From contig DATJPR010000120.1 in assembly GCA_035506295.1 (NCBI GenBank), positions 1 through 64,000 on the forward strand: a stretch of DNA of 64,000 bases, read 5' to 3'. Source of the DNA: DATJPR01 sp035506295. GTDB lineage: Bacteria > Bacteroidota > Ignavibacteria > UBA10030 > UBA6906. Position 1 is the stretch's first letter, and each line of letters starts with the position of its first letter. Made by a program: the position numbers and the translations under genes. This document shows, piece by piece, positions 9,309 to 17,262 of this stretch. The notes beneath the pieces were generated by a model, which was not told the DNA's origin, did not search any database, and saw nothing but the letters and a program-made list of their open reading frames with translations.

Positions 9309-11324
9309 ATGGAGCAACAGGGAACCACCGGCGGATTGCCTGACAACGCCTACAAAGAACTCCCACCGGGCGTGGAGTATCAGCCCATCCTCCCGGCCGA
9401 TAAAACCTTCGCGGAAGTCACCCCGTGGTCCGTCGGATGGGGAATTGTCATGGCAATTCTCTTCTCCGCGGCCGCGGCCTACTCGGGACTCAAGATCGGT
9501 CAGGTGTTTGAAGCTGCCATCCCCATCGCCATCCTCGCCGTCGGAATCTCGACCGTCGGTCGCAGGAGCCAGGCCCTCGGGCAAAACGTCATCATCCAAT
9601 CCATCGGCGCGAGCTCGGGGGTAATTGTTGCCGGCGCGATCTTCACGATCCCGGCTCTCTACATCCTCGATCTTCCCACATCGTTCTTTCAGGTGTTCTT
9701 TGCATCGGCCCTCGGCGGATTTCTCGGCATCCTCTTTCTGATCCCTTTCCGCAAGTTCTTCGTCAAGGACATGCACGGAACGCTTCCGTTCCCCGAAGCG
9801 ACGGCAACCACGGAGATCCTTGTCGCGGGGGAAAAAGGAGGGAACCAGGCAAAGGTGCTGGTGACGAGCGGCATCATTGGCGGGCTTTTCGACTTCACCT
9901 TCAACGCCTTCGGCTTCTGGTCGGAAGTCATCACCTCTCGCATGGTGTCGGTGGGACAGGCGATCGCGGACAAGGCCAAGATGGTCTTCCGGCTCGATGT
10001 CTCCGCGATGGTGTTCGGCCTGGGATACATCGTCGGCCTGAAATACTCGGCGATCATCACCGCGGGTTCGCTCCTGTCCTGGTTCGTCCTGATCCCGCTC
10101 GTCCACTACGCCGGTAGCGGGCTCACGCTCCCGCTCGGATCATCGGTGACAAAACTCATCAACGACATGTCCGCGGAGGAAATCTTCCGGAACTACGTCC
10201 GGCAGATCGGGATCGGCGGCATTGCAATGGCCGGCATCATCGGCATCATTCGCTCCTCGAAGATCATCGCCGGCGCGTTCTCGCTCGCCTATCGGGAGAT
10301 CTTCCACCGGCAGGCGGAGCAAGGGACCGATGTTCCGAGGACGCAGCGTGATATTTCCATGTTGTTCACCATGCTCCTGATTCTCCTCACCGCGCTGCTC
10401 GTCTTTGTGTTCTTCGCCGCCGGCGTGGTCTTCAATATCGGGCACGCGCTGGTGGGACTGATTATCGTGGTCGTGATCGCTTTCCTGTTCACGACAGTGG
10501 CAGCCAATGCAACGGCCATCGTCGGGACGAACCCGGTCAGCGGCATGACGCTGATGACGCTGATTCTCTCGTCATTTGTTCTCGTGCAGATCGGACTCAC
10601 CGGGACATCGGGGATGGTGAGCGCGCTGATCATCGGCGGCGTCGTGTGCACGGCACTCTCCGTCGCAGGCGGGTTCATCACCGATCTGAAGATCGGGTAC
10701 TGGATCGGGACAACGCCCCGGAACCAGGAACGATGGAAGTTTCTCGGCGTGGTAATCTCCGCGGCGACCGTTGGCGGCGTCATCTACGTCCTGAATCAGA
10801 CGTATGGATTCAAGGGAGAAGGCGCGATGGTCGCCCCGCAGGCGAATGCCATGGCCGCCGTCATTCAGCCGCTGATGTCGAATGCCCCGACGCCGTGGAT
10901 GCTGTACATTGTCGGCGCGGCAATCGCGCTGCTCATGACGATGATCGGCGTTCCTCCCCTGGCGTTCGCACTCGGGATGTATATTCCCCAGGAGCTGAAT
11001 ACCCCGCTCCTGATTGGCGGCATCGTTGCGTGGTTTGTCACTTCGCGGTCAAAGGATGAGCGACTGAACCAGGCCCGGCTGTCCCGCGGGACGCTGATTG
11101 CCTCGGGGTTCATCGCAGGCGGCGCGCTGTTCGGCGTCTTCTACGCGTTCCTCCGGTTCCTCGACCAATCGCTCCAAAAAACGGTGAACCTCGGCGTGCC
11201 CGGCTGGTATTTCACGAGCTGGGCTGAAAGCGCTCGCGGCGAAATCACCGGCCTCATCGTGTTCGTCCTCCTGGTGACCTATGCCGTGTGGGAGAGCCTG
11301 CGGGCGAAAGCTGAAGATCGGTAG
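9309..11324 (+). CDS. OPT family oligopeptide transporter
   Basis: 671-residue integral membrane protein with about 14-16 hydrophobic segments. The N-terminal region after TPWSVGWGIVMAILFSAAAAYSGLKIGQVFEAAIP and the stretch GQNVIIQSIGASSGVIVAG are typical of bacterial OPT proteins. Further family signs are TGTSGMVSALIIGG and the C-terminal IGVPPLAFALGMYIPQELNTPLLIGG. The family uses proton symport to import oligopeptides, and some members move metal chelates. Its position 21 nt behind pepT makes peptide uptake the likely role. The C-terminus ends near a charged cytosolic tail. Confidence 0.9.
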   Translation: MEQQGTTGGLPDNAYKELPPGVEYQPILPADKTFAEVTPWSVGWGIVMAILFSAAAAYSGLKIGQVFEAAIPIAILAVGISTVGRRSQALGQNVIIQSIGASSGVIVAGAIFTIPALYILDLPTSFFQVFFASALGGFLGILFLIPFRKFFVKDMHGTLPFPEATATTEILVAGEKGGNQAKVLVTSGIIGGLFDFTFNAFGFWSEVITSRMVSVGQAIADKAKMVFRLDVSAMVFGLGYIVGLKYSAIITAGSLLSWFVLIPLVHYAGSGLTLPLGSSVTKLINDMSAEEIFRNYVRQIGIGGIAMAGIIGIIRSSKIIAGAFSLAYREIFHRQAEQGTDVPRTQRDISMLFTMLLILLTALLVFVFFAAGVVFNIGHALVGLIIVVVIAFLFTTVAANATAIVGTNPVSGMTLMTLILSSFVLVQIGLTGTSGMVSALIIGGVVCTALSVAGGFITDLKIGYWIGTTPRNQERWKFLGVVISAATVGGVIYVLNQTYGFKGEGAMVAPQANAMAAVIQPLMSNAPTPWMLYIVGAAIALLMTMIGVPPLAFALGMYIPQELNTPLLIGGIVAWFVTSRSKDERLNQARLSRGTLIASGFIAGGALFGVFYAFLRFLDQSLQKTVNLGVPGWYFTSWAESARGEITGLIVFVLLVTYAVWESLRAKAEDR

Positions 11325-11346
11325 AGGCGTGTGGCGTGGAGAAGCA

Positions 11347-11940
11347 ATGACGTTTGAAATTATCGAGAGAACTCTCGCCCTTCACCGGCCGCGGACGCTG
11401 GCAGAGAGCGAGGGCGTTCCCGCGGCTGTGTCGTTGGTGCTGGCCCCTGATGCAGACGGCCTTCAGGTGCTCTTCATCGAGCGTGCCACGCACGCCGATG
11501 ATCCGTGGTCGGGCAATGTCGGTTTTCCCGGCGGGAAAATGGAAACAGAAGACGCCGACCTGCAACAGACGGCGGTCCGGGAGACTCGCGAGGAAGTCGG
11601 CATCGATCTACACAAAGCCCGGTATCTCGGCCGTCTCTCCGATGTCGGCGGTCCGCGGCTCCGCGTGAGGGTTTCCTGCTTTGTCTACGGGTTGGACAAG
11701 ATCGCGGACCTGCGATGCAGCAACGAAGTGAAAGACGCCTTCTGGGTTCCGCTCGAAGCGCTTCTCGATCCCGCGCGTCACGGTGAGGCGGCGGTGAAGT
11801 TCGACGATCGGAGCTTCACCCGACCCTCATTCAAGCTCCCACAGGACGGCAAGCCGCCGCTCTGGGGGCTCACCTATCGACTCATCCGGCAATTTCTTGA
11901 GATTCTCCCTGCGCGCCATCCTCAGGATGGGCCAGCCTAA
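11347..11940 (+). CDS. Nudix hydrolase, CoA pyrophosphatase-like
   Basis: 197 residues. The Nudix signature is GGKMETEDADLQQTAVRETREEVGI, preceded by FIERATHADDPWSGNVGFPGG, which corresponds to the UPF0035 motif that marks CoA pyrophosphatases. The family cleaves CoA or acyl-CoA into 4'-phosphopantetheine and 3',5'-ADP. The start is placed at the ATG at 11347, which has GGAGA upstream; an in-frame ATG at 11281 would overlap the OPT gene by 44 nt. It is on the same strand 22 nt behind the transporter, so may be co-transcribed, although no functional link is evident. Confidence 0.82.
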   Translation: MTFEIIERTLALHRPRTLAESEGVPAAVSLVLAPDADGLQVLFIERATHADDPWSGNVGFPGGKMETEDADLQQTAVRETREEVGIDLHKARYLGRLSDVGGPRLRVRVSCFVYGLDKIADLRCSNEVKDAFWVPLEALLDPARHGEAAVKFDDRSFTRPSFKLPQDGKPPLWGLTYRLIRQFLEILPARHPQDGPA

Positions 11941-12012
11941 CAAGAGTTGTCGATCGAGCCTATCGGCTCGACCTGGAACAGATCCGCAGACCTGGCATTC
12001 GATATCATTCCC

Positions 12013-12042
12013 TGTAGGGACGTTGCATGCAACGTCCCTACA
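12013..12042. repeat. Perfect 30-bp palindrome
   Basis: The half-site tgtagggacgttgca is followed at once by its exact reverse complement, with the axis between 12027 and 12028. There is no unpaired loop and no T-run, so it is a poor intrinsic terminator. It lies between the convergent Nudix and PEBP genes. Such loop-free palindromes recur as dispersed intergenic repeats in several bacterial genomes, so a repeat family is more likely than a unique operator. Confidence 0.75.
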
Positions 12043-12091
12043 CAGGTTGAGATCTTTGTTGATGCTTGTGAGGATTTTGCACACCTAGCCG

Positions 12092-12574
12092 CTATCGACT
12101 TCTCGTGGCCATGGCGTCCAGCGAAGCACGGTCGATCATCTTCGACCGGATGGTCTTGAGGCGTTCTTCGACGGGAGTGAAAAGGCCGACGTTCAGCTTC
12201 TGCACCGAAAGCGCGATCAGTTCGAACGAGATTCTGTGCGGCGGACTGTCGGGCAAGAGGCTTGGACCGTCATACCGCTGGTTGCCGAGGGCGTTCGTCA
12301 GCTGCACGCATTCGGAAGGGAGCAACTCCGTTGCGAGAGAGGCATTCGGAAGAAACGCGCGGATCTCAAAGGGAATGTTGATGATCGACCAGAGCGTTTG
12401 TGGTTGCGGACCGGCATCCAGATCCGAGATCGTGAGGCAGAAGGATTTTGTTTCTGTGGGGACATCGGACCATTCGATCCGCGGAGACTCGTCGCGTCCA
12501 CCGGGCATCGAACGGTTCATCGATCGGGCGGGCAGGTACTGTCCTCCAACAAGTATGGGACAGTACACATTCAT
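12092..12574 (-). CDS. YbhB/YbcL (PEBP, Raf-kinase-inhibitor-like) family protein
   Basis: 160 residues, no signal peptide. The phosphatidylethanolamine-binding fold signature is visible: SPRIEWSDVPTETKSFCLTISDLDAG near residues 30-55 and GNQRYDGPSLLPDSPPHRISFELIALS near 95-125, where the 'GxxGPxPP..HRY.F' element normally sits. Bacterial members have no settled biochemical role. The start ATG at 12574 overlaps the stop of the receiver-domain gene (ATGA), so expression is coupled to it. Confidence 0.83.
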   Translation of the reverse strand: MNVYCPILVGGQYLPARSMNRSMPGGRDESPRIEWSDVPTETKSFCLTISDLDAGPQPQTLWSIINIPFEIRAFLPNASLATELLPSECVQLTNALGNQRYDGPSLLPDSPPHRISFELIALSVQKLNVGLFTPVEERLKTIRSKMIDRASLDAMATRSR

Positions 12575-13008
12575 GCGGGGTTGGTTTTTCCGGGCGGCGC
12601 CTTGCGCGCGGGAAGCCCGGCGGCCTTCCGGATCTCCGCGCGGATCTCGTCCAGCTCGACTCTCCCCTTCCTCAGATAGCCGATATCGCGGAGCTGCAAT
12701 CCCACGATCTCACGCGGCGAGAGTTCCCGTCCCGTGATGATGATGATGGGAATGTGTTTCGTCTCCTTCTCCGCCTTCAGCTCTTCGATGAAGTCCATCC
12801 CCGGCTTGCGCCGAAGAGTGAGGTCCATGAGAATGACGGCGGGTTTGCTTTGCTTGGCCCAGTCGACGACGCTGCTTCCGTCGAGAGGAAATTGGACGCC
12901 GACAAATCCATCGTCTTCAACGATGAACTTCAGGAGATTCGAGAAGTCCTGGCTGTCCTCGACAATCAGGACGTTTCTGTTTTGCGCATTCCGGATACTC
13001 TTTGCCAT
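12571..13008 (-). CDS. Free-standing response-regulator receiver domain protein
   Basis: 145 residues forming one CheY-like domain. Residues for phosphorylation are in place: acidic pair Glu17/Asp18, phospho-acceptor Asp62 in VILMDLTLRRKPG, Thr92 in IIIITG and Lys114 in YLRKG. No output domain follows; only about 25 residues of basic tail remain. The ATG at 13008 is preferred, since the longer frame upstream gives unlike protein sequence. No histidine kinase is adjacent. The stop overlaps the PEBP start by 4 nt. Confidence 0.85.
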   Translation of the reverse strand: MAKSIRNAQNRNVLIVEDSQDFSNLLKFIVEDDGFVGVQFPLDGSSVVDWAKQSKPAVILMDLTLRRKPGMDFIEELKAEKETKHIPIIIITGRELSPREIVGLQLRDIGYLRKGRVELDEIRAEIRKAAGLPARKAPPGKTNPA

Positions 13009-13323
13009 GATGGTGCTTTTATCTCGAATCTTCCGTGCATCGGCGAACGCCCTCGATGTCATTCGTGAAGATGTGGACGGGGCAATCGCACTGCACATTC
13101 AATGTACGTAAACTATTTGCGGGACTCGGCTCCGGTCCGCTTCGTGGTCGAGGAGGTGCAAAGGCGGGCAAGCGTCAAAATATACTCCCACTCTGCGAAT
13201 TATGCAACTTCATTGTGTTGTGCAGCACATGTATGCTGCGGAATTGCATTATTCGTATTTTCTTGCTATTGTAGTTTCCGCAATTCCCACCTGGCTTCAT
13301 ACCACTATACAACGGGGTCACCG
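13009..13323. promoter_or_regulatory. 315-bp divergent intergenic region with an inverted repeat
   Basis: Separates the receiver gene (minus) from the lipoprotein gene (plus). I see no convincing gene in it. An 8-bp inverted repeat, ggaattgc at 13240-13247 and gcaattcc at 13280-13287, brackets an AT-rich stretch that is the best promoter candidate for the plus-strand operon. No sigma-factor motif is clear enough to name. Confidence 0.35.
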
Positions 13324-13785
13324 ATGCGGATCATCCAACTCAGCATATGCAGTCTGATGTCCCTCCTTCTTCTGGCATGCTCCTCTCTCACGCTGGAGCA
13401 TGTGCGATATGGTTGGCCGGTGGAAGAGGTCGCCACGGTCGATAACGCCAATCGCATCAGCTCCGACCGGCACGGTCTCTCGCTGAGCGTCGCCAAGATC
13501 GCCGAAAATGAAATGCAGGATTCCACCGCACTGACCGGGAAGAAGATTCGGATCATTCGAAACGATGAAGGCTACTATTTCATCACGGCGCCGAATTTCA
13601 AGCACGTCTACGTATTCAGCCCGGCAGAAAACGCCATGGCGAAAGAAAGCATCATCGAAGTCTCCCAGACCGGGCTTCGCAACCCGGCGCTCAACCTCCG
13701 GTCTCCGTATATCGAGCTGATCGACACCGATGGATACCGCAAACTCCTGACCCACAGTGATATCGCAGAAGGAAACTCCCGATGA
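13324..13785 (+). CDS. Small predicted lipoprotein, unknown function
   Basis: 153 residues. The N-terminus MRIIQLSICSLMSLLLLACSS is a lipoprotein signal with lipobox LLAC, so the mature protein should be lipid-anchored at Cys19. The rest shows short strands (KKIRIIRNDEGYYFITAPNFKHVYVF) with no family I recognise. The ATG at 13324 is chosen because an in-frame start at 13102 would bury the lipobox 74 residues inside. The stop overlaps the next start by 4 nt (ATGA), so the two proteins are probably made together. Confidence 0.7.
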   Translation: MRIIQLSICSLMSLLLLACSSLTLEHVRYGWPVEEVATVDNANRISSDRHGLSLSVAKIAENEMQDSTALTGKKIRIIRNDEGYYFITAPNFKHVYVFSPAENAMAKESIIEVSQTGLRNPALNLRSPYIELIDTDGYRKLLTHSDIAEGNSR

Positions 13786-15047
13786 AGCTTCAACGTATTC
13801 TCTTCCTGCTGGTCGCTCTTGCGGGCTTTGCGGTCGCGCAGGAGTCGGACTACAGCACTCTGCAATGGTTCGAAACCCGGTCTGCAGCCATCAAGGCCGC
13901 GATGGATTCCGTGAACACCCCCCAGGCCCTGGATGCGATCAAAACCCAGATTGATGCACTCGCGCTCGACTTCCAGCCGAAGAAGGATTTCCTGGACAAG
14001 GCCCTTTCCCCCGACTCGTTCGACGGCCGCATCGCCGCACTCCGCAAGCAGTACGATATCGCCTATGCACGGACATCGACGATCCAGACGCAGGGCGTGA
14101 AAATCGTCGAGCTCGAGACCACCGTCGCCGAGATGAACAGCCGTCTCGACACGCTCTCCAGCGAACGCGCGCATCTTCTCTCCGATCTGCAGGATGCCAA
14201 CAAGACTGTCGCGTCCCTCCGGGAAACGGTGAAACGCCTGAACGCCAATTTGCAGGCGAACGATCGGCTCTTATTCTCCCTCATCGATTCGATCTTTCTC
14301 CCCTATGATCGTAACATGAGCCAGGCAACGGACATTGAGAAGGAAAAGATCGCCGGGAACCTTCAGCAATCGAACGTGATGGCCCGGGTTTATTCCGTTG
14401 CCAACGACAACGTCCGCTTCCTCGAGACCACGCAGCTTCAGCCGAAAGACTACGCGAGCCTCGTCGATCAGTACCAGGCGTTCCGCTCACATTGGAACGG
14501 GCTCGGCACCAAGCTGCGCGATGTTGCCGCCGCCGCTGAGCGACGGAATGCTCTGCCATCGTCCGAGAAGAAGGGCTCCGGGAAACCGACTCTTCCTCCG
14601 ATCGCCCAGACTCCACCGGCGCAGGTCGACTCCGTGATCTCCGCCTGGAACGGCACGCTGATGCGCGACTACTGGAGCTCGATCGAGAAGGAATTCACGA
14701 GCAAGGGGATCAACGTCAATCACTTCACGGATGGCCCCTCGTTCGCCGCGTCCATCAATGCCCTGGTCGCATCGTACAAAGCGGGGAACGGAGACGTTCA
14801 CGCGTTCGTCGACGGGGTGTGGAGGGAACGGATTGACCGGGACTGGAGGGAATCTCTGGTCAAGGATGGCGTCCTCGGAAGATCCGAATACGCCGCTCTG
14901 GACAAAACGGTGAGCGAACTCGGGGCAAAAACCCTGGACTTCCGACTGATCCTGTACATTCTGGGGATCATCGTCATCGCGCTCGGAGCGTGGTGGGTCA
15001 TTTCACGGAAGCCGAAAGCTCCTGCTCCCCCCGCAGCCGCTGCATGA
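13782..15047 (+). CDS. Coiled-coil, C-terminally membrane-anchored exported protein
   Basis: 421 residues. Signal peptide (ILFLLVALAGFAVAQ), then a long helical region with heptad character around residues 100-160 (VKIVELETTVAEMNSRLDTLSSERAHLLSDLQDANKTVASLRETVKRLNANL), a proline-rich linker near 260-275, a helical C-terminal domain, and one transmembrane helix (LILYILGIIVIALGAWWVI) followed by a short basic, alanine/proline-rich tail. The topology suggests a periplasmic coiled coil anchored at its C-terminus. The function is not recognised. It overlaps the lipoprotein gene by 4 nt. Confidence 0.7.
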   Translation: MKLQRILFLLVALAGFAVAQESDYSTLQWFETRSAAIKAAMDSVNTPQALDAIKTQIDALALDFQPKKDFLDKALSPDSFDGRIAALRKQYDIAYARTSTIQTQGVKIVELETTVAEMNSRLDTLSSERAHLLSDLQDANKTVASLRETVKRLNANLQANDRLLFSLIDSIFLPYDRNMSQATDIEKEKIAGNLQQSNVMARVYSVANDNVRFLETTQLQPKDYASLVDQYQAFRSHWNGLGTKLRDVAAAAERRNALPSSEKKGSGKPTLPPIAQTPPAQVDSVISAWNGTLMRDYWSSIEKEFTSKGINVNHFTDGPSFAASINALVASYKAGNGDVHAFVDGVWRERIDRDWRESLVKDGVLGRSEYAALDKTVSELGAKTLDFRLILYILGIIVIALGAWWVISRKPKAPAPPAAAA

Positions 15048-15093
15048 TGTCGACTGAAGGCAGGGAGGTCGACTGATCTCCCTGCCCACAGTT

Positions 15094-16524
15094 CTACTTC
15101 GCATACCACCCAATCACCTTCTGGATCGCCGCACTGCAAACAGGATCGAAGCCGGTAAGGCTCAACGAGAACATCCGGCAGTCCAACGAAGGGCGGTACA
15201 GTCCTCGCGAGATATATCCGGCTCCTTCAAACGCTCCGACCACTCCCGTAAAGGCGGGGTCTTTCATGATCTTCGCTTCGGCCTGCATGAAGGGCTCTCG
15301 CTTCCCGTAGTAGTCCGGCGCAAGCCGATCCAGTTTCCCCCGGAGGGCTTCGAGGCTGTCATATTTCGCTTTGTCCCAGGGGGTTGGTATGGCAATGCCC
15401 GGGGTGACGAATTTCTGCCACTTCACATGTGACGGGTCCAGCAATGCCGTGATGTTCGGCTCCCACGGTTCAACGCCAGCCTGATAGAAGTCATTATATC
15501 CCGTGGACGAAGTGTAGTATTCATCCGCCAGTCCCGCGAAGGAATGGCCGAACTCGTGAACATACATGTAGTCTTCCTGCCATTCCTGCCCCTTGGTTTG
15601 CTCCTTCGTGTAAGTGACGGAATAGAGTTGATAGATGCCCCCTCCGCCGTACCGCGTATCGTTAATCAGAATCTCCACAAAGTCATAAGGAACTTCCCCC
15701 GCGATGTCACGGAGGGTCCTGTTGGAAGCTGTCAGGACGTAGCGTGCCGAGCCAAACGTATTGTACGCGCACCCGAGCGTGTTTGATTTCCAGATGTTCT
15801 TGTCCGGGACGCTAATACCCGATTCGGGGGATTCCACTTCCACTGTCCACACATTGAAGTCACTTTTGTGGGTGCTGAACGGCGGCGTCGAAAACATCAC
15901 GTCGTTAAAGTGCTGCGCATCGCTCCTGAACTTCTCCATCTCATCGCGGGTGTAGCCGTCCCCCAGAATTACCAGGTCCACTTTCTTTGACGGAGGACCG
16001 TTGTGCATGAGCTCGTGCGAGGGGAATAACGGCTTTCGCTGCGATCGGTCGATCGCTGTCGGCGCGTTGGGATCGATCACCGTGGAAAAGAGCTCGTGAA
16101 AGATCATGCTTTTGTCCCGCCGCGATACCACCAGCTGCACCTCCCGCCTGGGAAACGGAATCCGCACCGTCGCCAAAAACGTCCTGTATATTCCTGCCAG
16201 GGCCTCGTCGGTCGTCTGCCACTCATTAAACAGCGAAGAGAACCCGGTGGCGTAAATCAGCGCGTTCGTCGACCGATCGAAAACCTGCGCCATGTATTCT
16301 CCGAGATTCAACGTATCCAAGAGGTTGATCCGGCTGCCCGGCCATTCTCCTTCGAGGATAAGCCGGTCAAGGCTGAGCAGTTCCTGCCCTTTCGTCCCTG
16401 TATCATAGTAGTCGATACGCAACGTGGCGCCGGTGAACCAACGTTGAAACGTCTCCTCTTGCCCGAGGGCGAGAGAAGGCCCGAAGACCAAACATAGAAA
16501 TGCTGTACCAAGGAATAGGCGCAC
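15094..16524 (-). CDS. Secreted M64 (IgA-peptidase-type) zinc metallopeptidase
   Basis: 476 residues from a GTG at 16524, chosen because GAGGA lies 5 nt upstream and it opens directly into a signal peptide (VRLFLGTAFLCLVFGPSLALG). An ATG at 16566 gives 14 extra residues without signal character. The zinc site is HEFGHSFAGLADEY with His323, His327 and Asp334 as ligands, and the M64 lead VDLVILGDGYTRDEMEKF is present about 140 residues before it, along with LGCAYNTFGSARYVLT. M64 peptidases are exported endopeptidases, common in Bacteroidota. No C-terminal secretion domain is obvious. Confidence 0.9.
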   Translation of the reverse strand: MRLFLGTAFLCLVFGPSLALGQEETFQRWFTGATLRIDYYDTGTKGQELLSLDRLILEGEWPGSRINLLDTLNLGEYMAQVFDRSTNALIYATGFSSLFNEWQTTDEALAGIYRTFLATVRIPFPRREVQLVVSRRDKSMIFHELFSTVIDPNAPTAIDRSQRKPLFPSHELMHNGPPSKKVDLVILGDGYTRDEMEKFRSDAQHFNDVMFSTPPFSTHKSDFNVWTVEVESPESGISVPDKNIWKSNTLGCAYNTFGSARYVLTASNRTLRDIAGEVPYDFVEILINDTRYGGGGIYQLYSVTYTKEQTKGQEWQEDYMYVHEFGHSFAGLADEYYTSSTGYNDFYQAGVEPWEPNITALLDPSHVKWQKFVTPGIAIPTPWDKAKYDSLEALRGKLDRLAPDYYGKREPFMQAEAKIMKDPAFTGVVGAFEGAGYISRGLYRPSLDCRMFSLSLTGFDPVCSAAIQKVIGWYAK

Positions 16525-16610
16525 GGGGTCCTCCGAGGAAGTTGAATGCTGAGGTAACGTGGACACAGAAGGATATCATGAAGAGTCCGTCGAGGCGGGG
16601 CACGCGCATG

Positions 16611-17261
16611 TTAAGGGACCAATCGGATCTGCATCATCTCGCCGATCTCGATGATGGCGTACGAACCTTCGAACGCCGGACCGCAATTGACGATCTGCGA
16701 CCTGCCGATCATGTCCAACCCCCTCGCCTCATGGATATGACCGCAGATGACTACATCCGGCTGTCGGTCTTCGATGAATCGCCGAAGCGATGGACTACCG
16801 ACATGCGATCCCTGACGGAGGCGGTCTACTGAAGTCCGGTGCGGCGGCGTATGGGCGACCATGATTCTCCAGCGTGGGTTGCCGAGATGACTCCAACCGC
16901 GTTCCGCGCGGAGCCCGAGCTCTTCATCCCCCACTTCATTTGGCGTGTGAAGAGGTGAATGCGGAGACGCCGAAATCCCGATGAAGCCCACCCCGTCAAT
17001 CTCCGAGGCCCGGCTGTCGAGCGCCGTCCCGGATTGCTGCAACGTCGATTCCAGTTCCGGCGGATCCATGTTGCCGAGAATGGTGAGGACCGGCTTGTGA
17101 AATGCGATCGCCTTCTCGACGACCTCCTTCACATCATCGGCGTCTCCACGCGTGGTGAGGTCGCCTGCCAGAATGATGACGTCGGCCGACTGCTCTGCTT
17201 CGATAATTTTCCGCATCGTCTCGAAGGCGCCATGAATATCCGAGAGAGCAAGAATTCTCAT
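16611..17261 (-). CDS. Calcineurin-like metallophosphoesterase (YfcE/MJ0936 type)
   Basis: 216 residues. Metal-binding motifs occur in order: ALSDIHG (residues 5-11), AGDLTTRGD, LGNMD, MVAHTPPH and GHIHEARG, all typical of small bacterial phosphodiesterases. Substrate not determinable. The ATG at 17261 follows the stop of the M28B gene with 1 nt between them (TGATATG), so it is translationally coupled. An in-frame upstream start would add 23 unlike residues. Confidence 0.87.
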   Translation of the reverse strand: MRILALSDIHGAFETMRKIIEAEQSADVIILAGDLTTRGDADDVKEVVEKAIAFHKPVLTILGNMDPPELESTLQQSGTALDSRASEIDGVGFIGISASPHSPLHTPNEVGDEELGLRAERGWSHLGNPRWRIMVAHTPPHRTSVDRLRQGSHVGSPSLRRFIEDRQPDVVICGHIHEARGLDMIGRSQIVNCGPAFEGSYAIIEIGEMMQIRLVP

Positions 17262-17262
17262 A

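Noticed and set aside
8043..10106. Long open frame (687 codons) on the minus strand across pepT and the OPT gene
   Set aside because: It is antisense to two clear genes with strong protein motifs; its translation is rich in charged residues with no fold signal, a common artefact of high-GC coding DNA.
12013..12042. Palindrome as a rho-independent terminator
   Set aside because: It has no loop and no following T-run, so it does not meet the usual terminator pattern.
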